From Ochromonas danica (Eukaryota; Sar; Chrysophyceae; Chromulinales; Chromulinaceae), in contig VKHL01000180.1 of the NCBI GenBank assembly GCA_015146655.1, positions 1-52,393 of the forward strand: DNA of 52,393 bases, written 5' to 3'. The position numbers and the translations under genes are program-made. Below the pieces are notes generated by a model, which worked only from the letters and a program-made list of their open reading frames with translations, did not search any database and had not been told where the DNA came from. Positions 1 to 8,370 of the stretch are shown here, piece after piece (the stretch's first letter is position 1; every line of letters begins with the position of its first letter).

Positions 1-195
1 GCACGGTCAGTGCATCGCCTTTCTCGTAAAGAAGCACATGATATGGTACAGATGCTTGCAGACAACAGCACTGCTCGTGTCGCATTGAGTAAAGATGATT
101 GGGAACTTTCCGACAGCGAAGATGATCTAGAAGCGATGCGTAATCGTTTACATGAATTGGATTCGAACATGCCTGGGAAAGAAGCCAGAGAGTAG
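1..195 (+). CDS. 3' end of a gene cut by the window edge
   Basis: The first reading frame is open from base 1 to a TAG at 193-195 and has no ATG near the edge, so this is most likely the last exon, or part of it, of a gene that starts outside the window. The 64 visible residues are strongly charged, with an acidic run (DDWELSDSEDDLE) followed by a likely helix, and show no motif I recognise. Composition looks protein-like, but there is no homology evidence. It could be a chance open frame. Confidence 0.4.
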   Translation, partial: ARSVHRLSRKEAHDMVQMLADNSTARVALSKDDWELSDSEDDLEAMRNRLHELDSNMPGKEARE

Positions 196-963
196 AATTT
201 GGTTCCAATTGTGTGTAGCTAGCTATTGTGTAGTTTTGCCAAATGTTTTTATTTTCTGCGAATCTTGTTAATAGGATTTGAGGTTTTAGCAGACAAACGT
301 GATGTAAGCGATGAGATGTACAGTATGTACAAACGTCATCAAGTCTATGTAATTTCTCAGTGTTCTCAAGGTAGTCAAAGTGAATGGTGTTACACACTTG
401 ATGCTGTTGTTGTTGTTGTTGTTGTTGGACATACCGCACCACCAGAGACAGACAGAATATTACAATACTAGCCTAGTTAGTATCTTCTCCATATCATCTT
501 AGACTAAGACACTCACTCCACTTCCTCTTATCATCGTCATTCACAAAGAAAATAAGAAAATAAGAAAATAGAAATCACAACGATTTCAATGAAGTAGTCA
601 TTGAAAAAGGCTAAAATGGCTAAAATGGTGAAAATCATCCCCAACAAACCTCCTAAAGACAACACGCAAGACAACAATATGTCTGCATCATTATGTGTGG
701 TGGCGCACGCCTTTCGTATTTCGGGATTTTCGTGCGGCCCACATGGTTCTCTCTCACAAGAAAGTCCACGCAGGCAGACATTCCTCACTCAAAGAGGTCA
801 ACAGGTCCGAGGTAGCAGTCATTTCTTATTCTCTTCCACGGATTGAATAGGAACCAAGTACTGCATTAGAGCTCCTTCTTCTCTAAGGCTTTGTCTTTAG
901 AAACTTGTTCCTTTATCGCTACTGAGTCTTGTAAAGTTCTTTCTTCTTTTGTTTCTTTCCATC
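196..963. other. Intergenic stretch with a decayed repeat and GTT microsatellite
   Basis: No convincing gene is seen. Bases 353-436 are a diverged copy of 2161-2239: both share the 'gttctcaaggtagtcaaagt' core, a GTT/CTG triplet run and 'ggacataccg'. A short T-poor stretch 'cacttcctcttatc' near 520 recurs near 2909. A hydrophobic minus-strand frame at 537-788 was considered and rejected. The final 60 bases are probably the 5' leader of the gene starting at 964. Confidence 0.5.
353..436 (+). repeat. Diverged dispersed repeat, copy 1
   Basis: Aligns with 2161-2239 with scattered substitutions and a length difference in the internal GTT/CTG triplet run. Both copies run from 'tttct.agtgttctcaagg' to 'ggacataccg'. 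It has no coding potential. The second copy directly abuts the 294-bp repeat ending at 2159. Confidence 0.65.
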
Positions 964-1584
964 ATGATGACGGCCAAAAGAGAAGTTTGGGATGCAAAGC
1001 TAATGGATGAAAGACATATCTCTGCTCCATCTGATTTAGAGACGGTGTCTTTGACGTCTACGGATACCTCACAAACGTCATATTCTTCTTTGCTTTCTGC
1101 TACGAGTGAAGCGTCTATAAGGAAAATAAAGAGTTTCGCTTCCCCAGAAGAACAACAACGCTACTTTGACGAAGTGAACGATTATGCTAAAGAGTTTCAT
1201 GCCAATACTCATCTCACTAAGATCGATGATGCATTTGAAGCGCTCGAATATGCCGTTATCAGAGCTGGAGGCAAAGTTGACCCAAAAGATGCATTGGAAG
1301 CGTTTTGTGCTGGTGTCTCACCTGCCCCGCAAGACAACAAGGAAACGTATTCCACTTGTATGCGTGATTTCGTCCAGAGATGCAACAGGCGTATGGAGAT
1401 TATTGACGGCAACTCTATTGAGTACAAAAGACTTCTGCAGATGCTTAAACAGATTGTTGGGCAAGTTCGTCAGGTCGCACAGGAGCCCGTTCCTACTGGC
1501 AGACTTTCTAGAGCTGAACAGAAGCGCTTAAAGAAGGGTAAGAATGCCCTGAAGACGCAAGAACGTTCTTTGACTCTCCTCTAA
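964..1584 (+). CDS. Hypothetical protein, 206 aa
   Basis: The frame also opens slightly upstream at a TTG, but the first ATG (two in a row, MMTAKREVW) is at 964; TAA is at 1582-1584. The product is soluble and mostly helical in appearance. A Ser/Thr-rich N-terminal third (about residues 20-55) is followed by a charged helical region with several Tyr/Glu-rich stretches, and the C-terminus is basic (RLSRAEQKRLKKGKNALK). No signal peptide, membrane segment or known motif is visible. I do not recognise the family. No intron is needed to read it. Even codon usage and a 206-codon length make a real gene likely. Confidence 0.55.
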   Translation: MMTAKREVWDAKLMDERHISAPSDLETVSLTSTDTSQTSYSSLLSATSEASIRKIKSFASPEEQQRYFDEVNDYAKEFHANTHLTKIDDAFEALEYAVIRAGGKVDPKDALEAFCAGVSPAPQDNKETYSTCMRDFVQRCNRRMEIIDGNSIEYKRLLQMLKQIVGQVRQVAQEPVPTGRLSRAEQKRLKKGKNALKTQERSLTLL

Positions 1585-1865
1585 CGAGAAAAATGACGAC
1601 GAAATTCCCTCCCTTTCGTCAAGAAGCTAAGGCGTATTTCCTTCTTCATTTTCGAGTGTGAACCACGAAATGTGTGGCGCGGTGGCACCTAATATTGTTA
1701 TGTTGTATTAGCATTGTCTTGAGAATGTAATATAATGGAATTTACTGTATATCTGACTTCAAGCAGAGCATGTCAACATTGTCACCGATAAGAGTTTATC
1801 CACACAGTGTAATTTTACAATAGAATCCATGTAGTGCGTCACTATGATGAAATAGCAGCAGGCAT

Positions 1866-2159
1866 TTGATTGAGTCATTAAAATATCTGAAAACTACGAA
1901 CACAAGGCATCATCATCGCATCAATCACTCACATTACCACCACTACAGTTCTACTATAGCAACACATCCATTTTCTAGGATGATGATGATGACGATGATC
2001 ATGATGTTGCCATCACCACTCCCATCTTCATCATCCATAACAACGCCAACAATAATAACAACAATAATAATAACAGGAGCAAATGAATGAATAGTGCTAA
2101 GCAAAGGCGACGAAGATCACTTCGAAACCTCTCATTTTCTCCTCCTGTACCTCATCGTC
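1866..2159 (+). repeat. ~295-bp dispersed repeat, copy A
   Basis: Nearly identical to 7901-8197. The only clear differences I see are a few substitutions (for example a/c at the tenth codon) and one extra ATG triplet in the other copy. It carries ATG, CAT and AAT/AAC triplet runs and ends with a 'cctcatcgtc' tail. A frame beginning MIESLKYLK is open through both copies, but it is dominated by triplet-run translation (His, Met, Thr/Ile), so I treat it as non-coding. No terminal inverted repeat or clear target duplication is visible. Confidence 0.8.
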
Positions 2160-2160
2160 A

Positions 2161-2239
2161 TTTCTTAGTGTTCTCAAGGTAGTCAAAGTGGACGGTGTGA
2201 CACACTTGATGCTGCTGTTGTTGTTGATGGACATACCGT
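2161..2239 (+). repeat. Diverged dispersed repeat, copy 2
   Basis: Second copy of the 353-436 element, starting one base after the end of the 1866-2159 repeat. This looks like an older element interrupted by, or fused to, the larger repeat. It is non-coding. Confidence 0.65.
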
Positions 2240-3046
2240 CCAGATTAGATCCTTATTTGTGAGTACTACTGCCTCTCAAGCATCTAAGACTCCTGTTGGT
2301 AACTGCCAAATAACACTCATTGCTTCTCACTTACAACAATCACAATAACAAACAGCAATTCTGATGATTGTCTGACAAGATCGACATTGGATGATTGCAG
2401 TTTGTGAGGTGAGGTGAGGTGTGGTGAGGAGATGAAAAGTCTAGATTGATGATTTGTAAAGCCTATTCACCATGCTAAAAAGGAGATTTTCGTTTTGTTG
2501 GGTGTTATGCCATGGTTATTGTTGTTTTGCGCTGGACTGCGTCACCTCATAAGTACAGTGTATATATATATAGGGTGAGAGGAAAATGGTCTAATTGAGG
2601 CGCTGATGAGCTGTTGATTTCGCTCCCAAGAGAGTAAGGGAGGCTGTTGTATTAGCTAGACACAGACCTGTTTTTCCCCTCCCATAGCTGCAGTCGTTGG
2701 GAAAGAGAGGCTAACTAACTCCTGTTTCCTCTGAGACTGCACGATCATAACATGGAAGGATTGGCATAAGTGAAAAAACAGACACCACTTGATCAGCATT
2801 ATATTATAGTACATCCCGTCACATAAGCTACTGTTCAACACCATAACAGTACATGTGTAAGAATGTGATGTATATTATAGATGATGAATAAAGTATATTA
2901 TACACTCCACTTCCTCTTATCGTCATGCTAACTCTTGTAAGCACATCCTGTAGGCATACATACTAAAGTAGTGGTCTAAAGTCATCACAGCCGTCTTTTG
3001 CTCCAGCGATGAGATTTCTCAATAAGTCAGATAGAATCCTTCATCA
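2240..3046. other. Intergenic, no gene seen
   Basis: No supported coding region. It contains a TA-repeat patch near 2561-2572 and several short direct repeats such as gaggtgaggtgaggtg near 2405. The minus-strand frame at 2656-2844 is short and has no recognisable content. Confidence 0.4.
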
Positions 3047-3145
3047 CACCATCACACCGATGAAATAAAACTGGCTAAATCATAAATTACACTGCTTCTT
3101 CTTCTTCTTCTTCTGTTCTATCTTCTTGTTCTTGTAGAGAGAGAG
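3047..3145 (+). repeat. Duplicated 3' flank of the F-box/LRR pair (copy 1)
   Basis: This segment ('tcacaccgatgaaat...' through 'tctatcttcttgttcttg') matches 5768-5855 downstream of the second paralog, with changes mainly in triplet runs (CTT here, CTG there). Together with matching sequence immediately next to both stop codons (about 3405-3446 and 5888-5931), it shows the tandem duplication included the 3' flank, not just the coding region. Confidence 0.75.
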
Positions 3146-3404
3146 AGACAGAGAGCGAGAGAGAGAGAGAGAGAGAGGCAGAGAGAGACAGAGACAGAGA
3201 GAGACAGAGACAGAGACAGAGAGAGCGAGCGAGAGAGAGACAGAGAGAGAGACAGAGAGAGAGAGAGAGAGGCAGAGAGAGACAGAGACAGAGACAGAGA
3301 CAGAGAGAGCGAGCGAGAGAGAGACAGAGAGAGAGAGCGAGAGAGAGACAGAGAGAGAGAGCGAGAGAGAGACAGACAGAGAGAGAGAGAGAGAGAGAGA
3401 GAGC
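3137..3404 (+). repeat. Imperfect (GA)n microsatellite, ~270 bp
   Basis: The stretch is almost pure purine, GA repeats interrupted by CA and CGA, with longer internal duplications such as blocks ending in 'gagcgagcgagagagagac'. It lies in the 3' flank of the first F-box/LRR-like gene. The corresponding place in the tandem paralog (around 5880) holds only a very short GAGAGAG, so the array expanded after, or collapsed since, the gene duplication. Long Ser/Leu frames on the minus strand here are repeat translations. Confidence 0.9.
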
Positions 3405-3443
3405 ACCTAGTAAAGCTAATCAGCCTATGTATGATTAGCTTCT

Positions 3444-5030
3444 TCAGATCCACTGATGAGATTTATTGTCGAACTTACAGGAGATTCTGTATCCAAAAGC
3501 TAGAATATATCCGTCCTCCAGAGTAGAAGGCCACGTCACCTTCTCATCCAACAACAACCCATCCAACATTTCTTCAGAAACACTATCATACATAGTGATG
3601 TTAACCATGTTTAGATTAGAATGATTGGATATTGCCACTAGACTCTCCCATCCACAATTATCGATGATTAACCTCTCCAGCAACTGACATGTCTTGATCA
3701 ACTCACTCAATGACATATCTGTAAACTTGATGTTCTTCAACGTCAACTCCGTCAGACTATTCGCATGCTCTGAGATGGCTGCCAAAGTAGCATCACTATA
3801 CTGACTGTTAACGTTTGGGGCTAATTCTAAACTATTCAAATGGGGAAGATCCTGCAGTAGAGAGATGAAAGATGACTCACGAGTAAAAGCCTTTATATGA
3901 ATCTTGTAAGGTTTCAGCATAGACTTCAGACTCCTCACCCGATGATTGTAGTCTTCTCTCAGCAAAAAAGTTACTTTCTTGTATTTTCCTCTTCTCAATG
4001 CATGCGATAAACAAATAGCCCAATCTTCACTATGACCTTTCACCTCGATTGACATAGATTTTCTCTTTCCATCTGTCTTAATAAGTTCTGAAATATTCCC
4101 AATAGACACATCCTGGAGATGTGGACATTGTTCATAGAGTCGTCGCAGAGTCTCTATACTGCATGGTTCACAATCATAGGCCCTTAAACAAGTTAACTTT
4201 GGACAGGATGTTACAACTGAGACCACAAGATCCTCTGCATTCAAGGACACATGAACGTTACCAACTTTCAGGTCCTCCAATAAGCCTCCTGACGATGATA
4301 TATAGGATATCAAAGAAGTCATCGCCTGCGAAGGCTCACCTACCATAATGATAGCCAACTCCCTCAGATATATCTGATTCTCAATGAGGGTACATACAAT
4401 GTAATCCATGTCAACTTCATACATAGAAGATATACGCAGACTTCGCAAGCTAGAGGCATGCTTTGTGATGAGGTCTTTTAGGATCACATTGCTTGAATGT
4501 TGTCTTTGGATATTACGAAGAGAGATCTTAACAAGAGAATCATCCCTCAACTTCTCCATTAATACTGGCAAGACTACATCTCTAGTAGTGACGTCACTCA
4601 TGGACACTGTCACTCCCTGTAGATTACGACAATGACTCAAAAAGACAGAGAGATTGCTCTTCACATGATTGTTAACAGAAGAGTGTTCGTAATCCCATCT
4701 CGTAATATCAATAGATCGAAGAACAGGACAGTAGTATTCCATGTCTAACACTGTCACAAGATCTTCTAAGACATCTAACCTAATAGGAAAGTCTACCCCA
4801 CAAAACACATTTCGACTCCTCAGCCACTTATAGAATGACATCAATTTATTATTATTAGAAAAACTCTCAAACATGTGTGGCATCCTCAAGTCAGTCAAAG
4901 AAGTCAACCACTCTTTTCGAATATTCTTCTTCACACAGGTTCTATCTAACATAGACAAATCCTTCCATCTCAACCATTCTGAATATATACTATGAAGAAT
5001 ATCTCTAGGTAGACACCAGATAACACTCAT
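3444..5030 (-). CDS. F-box-like / leucine-rich repeat protein, copy 1
   Basis: A 528-aa single-exon gene; the first ATG is at 5030-5028 (the codon before it is TTG) and TGA at 3446-3444. The N-terminus (about residues 6-45: LPRDILHSIYSEWL, then a DL..LDRTCVKK helix) resembles an F-box-like motif. The rest is a series of degenerate leucine-rich repeats: spaced L..L.I/L..C segments, e.g. 'CPKLTCLRAYDCEPCSIETL' and 'CQLLERLIIDNCGWESL'. F-box/LRR proteins generally recruit substrates to SCF-type ubiquitin ligases; here that role is inferred from architecture only. It is tandemly duplicated as the gene at 5929-7518, which has the same domain order and almost the same length. No signal peptide or membrane segment is seen. 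Confidence 0.75.
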   Translation of the reverse strand: MSVIWCLPRDILHSIYSEWLRWKDLSMLDRTCVKKNIRKEWLTSLTDLRMPHMFESFSNNNKLMSFYKWLRSRNVFCGVDFPIRLDVLEDLVTVLDMEYYCPVLRSIDITRWDYEHSSVNNHVKSNLSVFLSHCRNLQGVTVSMSDVTTRDVVLPVLMEKLRDDSLVKISLRNIQRQHSSNVILKDLITKHASSLRSLRISSMYEVDMDYIVCTLIENQIYLRELAIIMVGEPSQAMTSLISYISSSGGLLEDLKVGNVHVSLNAEDLVVSVVTSCPKLTCLRAYDCEPCSIETLRRLYEQCPHLQDVSIGNISELIKTDGKRKSMSIEVKGHSEDWAICLSHALRRGKYKKVTFLLREDYNHRVRSLKSMLKPYKIHIKAFTRESSFISLLQDLPHLNSLELAPNVNSQYSDATLAAISEHANSLTELTLKNIKFTDMSLSELIKTCQLLERLIIDNCGWESLVAISNHSNLNMVNITMYDSVSEEMLDGLLLDEKVTWPSTLEDGYILAFGYRISCKFDNKSHQWI

Positions 5031-5928
5031 CAATAAAAGACTAGACTAGTTGACAATTCACCTGACACGATGTCGGAGGTCAGGTTCAGAAAACCCTGAT
5101 TTCACTATGTAAAACCTCTTCTTTAGCCCAACAACCCAACATCGCCTTTCCAGCTCTGTGTGCTTTGGAGAAAGGCGATGTTGGGTTGTTGGGCTAAAGA
5201 AGAGCTTTTACATACTGTAGTGAAATCAATTTTTTTAAAATTATAATCAATTATGTTGAGGATTATCGACAAGTGCGGATCCTCAGTGGTTAAGCAGGTA
5301 CAATAAGTATCTACTGATATTCACACTGTGTAGAAAACACGAAAATACGAAAACCCCAAAGAGGAATTCCGCCTACTTTCTACCTTCCTCCACGAATATT
5401 GGCAGCAACATGTATATTCCATTATATCCATCAAAAATCCGCAAATTGTCAGTCTTCATCGAAGAACATTTCTGTTCTACCTAATCTTTGGGCCCTCTTA
5501 CGAAAATTCAAACTCAAATAAATTCCATTTCTTTAGTCCTATTGATTACAAGAACCATTGTAAAGGCTTTTAAAATGCTCAAAAGTGATGAAAGTTATGT
5601 TATTATGTTGGCAGCAGGCGAAACATGCCACTAAAAATGTCTTTGTGGATCATTAGGCGAGGAAGAACTGGACATTTCAGGCACACGCAACAACCGCGGA
5701 TGCTCACCAAGTTTGAAATTGAAAGAACTATCGAGTCAACGATCACACGAGGTTGATCGACAAACTCAATCACACCGATGAAATTATTGACAAACTGGCA
5801 AAATCATAAATTACACTGCTGCTGCTGCTTCTGTTCTATCTTCTTGTTCTTGTTGTGAAATAGATGATGTCATCGTAAACAGAGAGAGTACTTAGTAAAG
5901 CTAATCAGCCTATGTATTATAATCAGCT
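5031..5928. other. Intergenic spacer between the F-box/LRR paralogs
   Basis: It holds the foldback element at 5098-5228, the duplicated 3' flank of the second paralog (5768-5855) and otherwise AT-rich sequence in which I see no gene. The part next to 5030 is presumably the promoter of the first paralog. Confidence 0.5.
5098..5228. repeat. Foldback (inverted-repeat) element 1
   Basis: The left arm at about 5098-5151 and right arm at about 5167-5228 are reverse complements over some 54 bases, with a small 2-base and a 5-base insertion in the right arm and a loop of about 15 bases. The shared core includes 'aaaggcgatgttgggttgtt'. Such a long near-perfect hairpin in a gene-free spacer is typical of MITE-like or foldback transposon remnants. 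No target-site duplication is obvious. Confidence 0.8.
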
Positions 5929-7518
5929 TCATCTGATCCACTGATGAGATTTATTGTCGAACTTATAAGGGATTCTGTATCCAATAGCTTTAATAGTTCC
6001 TTTCTTCAGAGTAGAGGGCCATGTGACTTTATCATCCAATAGCAACCCTTCCAACACCTCTCTCGCAGCAAATCCACGCAGAGTGATGTCAACCATGTTT
6101 AGATTAGAAAGCTCTGATATTGTCTTAAGACACTCCAAACCACAATCAACGATGGTTAACCTCTCCAACAAGTGGCATGTCTTGATCAACTCACTCAACA
6201 TGCTATTAGTAAAGTGGGTGTTATCAAATGTCAACTCGATCAGACTATTCGCATGCTCTGAGATGGCTGCCAAAGTAGCATCAGTATACTCATTATCAAC
6301 TTTTGGGACTGAATGTAAACTATTCACATGGGGAAGATCTCGTAGTAGAGAGATCAAGGAGATCTCTACTGTTGTGGAAGCATCTAGATGAATATGGTAA
6401 GGTTCCAACATAGACTTTAGATTCCTTACTGGATGATAGTCGTCAACTTCTCTTAGTCTTAAAGTCACTTTCTTGTATTGTCTTCTTCTCAATACATGAT
6501 ATAAACAAATAGACCAATCTTCACTGTGGCCTTGCACCTCGATTGACACAGACTTTGTCTTCTCATCTGTCTCAATAACCTTATCAACATCTCCAATAGA
6601 CACATCCTGGAGATGTGGACACTGCTCATAGAGTCTTCGCAGAGTCTCTATGCTGCATGGTTCACAGTTACAGGTTACCAAACGAGTCAACTTTGGACAA
6701 GATGCCGCAACTGAGGCCACAAGATCATCTGCATCGAAGGACTCCAGTGTGTTACTAACCTCTAGAACCTCTAACAAGCCTCCTGTTGATGAGAGATAGG
6801 ATATCAAAGACGGCATCGCCTGCGAAGTACTCAACACCCTCAGACATATCTGGTTCTTAATGAGCGCGGAAACAATGAAATCCAAGTCTTCTTCATCAAG
6901 AGTGGAAATATTGAGATCACGTAAACTAGATGCATGCTTTGTGAGGAGGGTTGCTACGATCACATCAATTTCATGATGCACTTCGATATTCTGAAGAGAG
7001 ATCTTGACAAGAGAATTCTCTCTCAGCTGCTCGACTAGCACTGACAATACTATATCACTAAGACATTCACAAGAACCATCAGAGTCACTCATCCATACAG
7101 TCACTCCCTGTAAGTGACCACAATGACTCAAAATGACAGAGAGGTTGCTCTTTACATGACTAATATAGGAGACGCTTCTATCATTACTCCACGTCTCTAT
7201 CTCAATAGATCGAAGAGTAGGACAGCAGGATTCCATGTCTAACACTGCCACAAGATCTTCCAAGACATCCACCCGTATTGGAAACGCTTCCACATAGAAC
7301 ACATTTCGACTCCTTAGCCACTCATAGAATATTCTCATACTACCATTAAAAGCAAATGCAGTTGACATCCTCAAGTCAGTCAAAGAAGTCAACCAAACTT
7401 CTCGTTCATTCTTCTCCACACAGGCTACATCCAAACAAGACAAATCCTCCCATTCCAACCATTCTGAATATATACTATGAAGAATATCTCTTGGCAATTG
7501 CCAGACAACACTCATCAT
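5929..7518 (-). CDS. F-box-like / leucine-rich repeat protein, copy 2
   Basis: 529 aa, single exon, starting at the double ATG (7518) and ending at TGA 5931-5929. The upstream GTG extension is not needed. Same design as the neighbour at 3444-5030: an F-box-like N-terminus (LPRDILHSIYSEWLEWEDL, residues about 8-27) followed by irregular leucine-rich repeats. Long stretches match the paralog, for instance around 'CEPCSIETLRRLYEQCPHL' and the C-terminal 'FDNKSHQWI'. Several central segments have diverged, including a Ser-Asp-rich insertion near residue 150 and a short deletion in the middle LRR block. The conserved ends and diverging middle suggest different substrates for a shared adaptor role, which is inference. 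Confidence 0.75.
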   Translation of the reverse strand: MMSVVWQLPRDILHSIYSEWLEWEDLSCLDVACVEKNEREVWLTSLTDLRMSTAFAFNGSMRIFYEWLRSRNVFYVEAFPIRVDVLEDLVAVLDMESCCPTLRSIEIETWSNDRSVSYISHVKSNLSVILSHCGHLQGVTVWMSDSDGSCECLSDIVLSVLVEQLRENSLVKISLQNIEVHHEIDVIVATLLTKHASSLRDLNISTLDEEDLDFIVSALIKNQICLRVLSTSQAMPSLISYLSSTGGLLEVLEVSNTLESFDADDLVASVAASCPKLTRLVTCNCEPCSIETLRRLYEQCPHLQDVSIGDVDKVIETDEKTKSVSIEVQGHSEDWSICLYHVLRRRQYKKVTLRLREVDDYHPVRNLKSMLEPYHIHLDASTTVEISLISLLRDLPHVNSLHSVPKVDNEYTDATLAAISEHANSLIELTFDNTHFTNSMLSELIKTCHLLERLTIVDCGLECLKTISELSNLNMVDITLRGFAAREVLEGLLLDDKVTWPSTLKKGTIKAIGYRIPYKFDNKSHQWIR

Positions 7519-7900
7519 TGCAGCCAATAACACTTCCACACGACTGTATGTAGCAGGTCCCTGAACCGGGACATGCTAAGTCTTCCGTCTTGATACTCGT
7601 ACAGTATAGTAGTACCGAGCCGATGAATGGTAAGTGGTAAAGATCCATTGTTAGGTAAAAAATAAAGAAAATTACCAAATTGTGGACCCTGGCTGGGTGT
7701 CAGTCGGATATAGCGCGCACTGTAATCGTTTGTTATCTTTGGATAAACCCAGGATTGGAAACCTATGACCTCCACAATTACTAACCATAAACACTCCTCT
7801 TTCATATCCAAGGATGACAATGGAAAGTGAGTGATAATGCAACTGAATTCCTTAAATGCTGGTGATACCATCCTGCGTTGTGGAAAAGTTTGCAACAGCA
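7519..7900. other. Upstream region of F-box/LRR copy 2, no gene seen
   Basis: A minus-strand frame at 7515-7913 is open but lacks a recognisable domain and overlaps the promoter position of the gene starting at 7518. I treat the stretch as promoter and spacer. It ends where the ~295-bp dispersed repeat begins. Confidence 0.4.
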
Positions 7901-8197
7901 TTGATTGAGTCATTACAATATCTGAAAACTACGAACACAAGGCATCATCATCGCATCAATCACTCGCATTACCACCACTACAGTTCTACTATAGCAACAC
8001 ATCCATTTTCTAGGATGATGATGATGATGACGATGATCATGATGTTGCCATCACCACTCCCATCTTCATCATCCATAACAACGCCAACAATAATAACAAC
8101 AATAATAATAACAGGAGCAAATGAATGAATAGTGCTAAGCAAAGGCGACGAAGATCACTTCGAAACCTCTCATTTTCTCCTCCTGTACCTCATCGTC
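7901..8197 (+). repeat. ~295-bp dispersed repeat, copy B
   Basis: Second copy of 1866-2159. The two copies bracket the F-box/LRR-like gene pair in direct orientation, about 6 kb apart. This copy has one more ATG triplet. The flanking bases differ from copy A right at the end of the 'cctcatcgtc' tail, marking a sharp boundary. Confidence 0.8.
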
Positions 8198-8370
8198 TAA
8201 CGAACAAACACACACTACCGTAACACAATAACAACTAGCATAATGAACAAGCGAATCTTCATGACAATCAACCTCATCCATCGTTATTCAATTGGAATAA
8301 CGGGCAGTTGCGTAATACTGACATGGTAGTTAATCATAATAATCATCAACAAGAAGGAAGTGAGTGCACT

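Noticed and set aside
537-788. Minus-strand 83-codon frame with two hydrophobic stretches
   Set aside because: No ATG at the start, no recognisable family and no supporting gene context; kept only as a remote possibility of a terminal exon.
1866-2090. Open frame inside the dispersed repeat, preserved in both copies
   Set aside because: It consists mostly of His, Met, Thr and Ile from triplet runs; preservation follows from the near-identity of the repeats.
3080-3453. Long Ser-Leu repeat frames on the minus strand
   Set aside because: Pure translation of the GA microsatellite in several phases.
7515-7913. 132-codon minus-strand frame upstream of F-box/LRR copy 2
   Set aside because: No domain, unusual composition, and it overlaps the expected promoter and the edge of a dispersed repeat.
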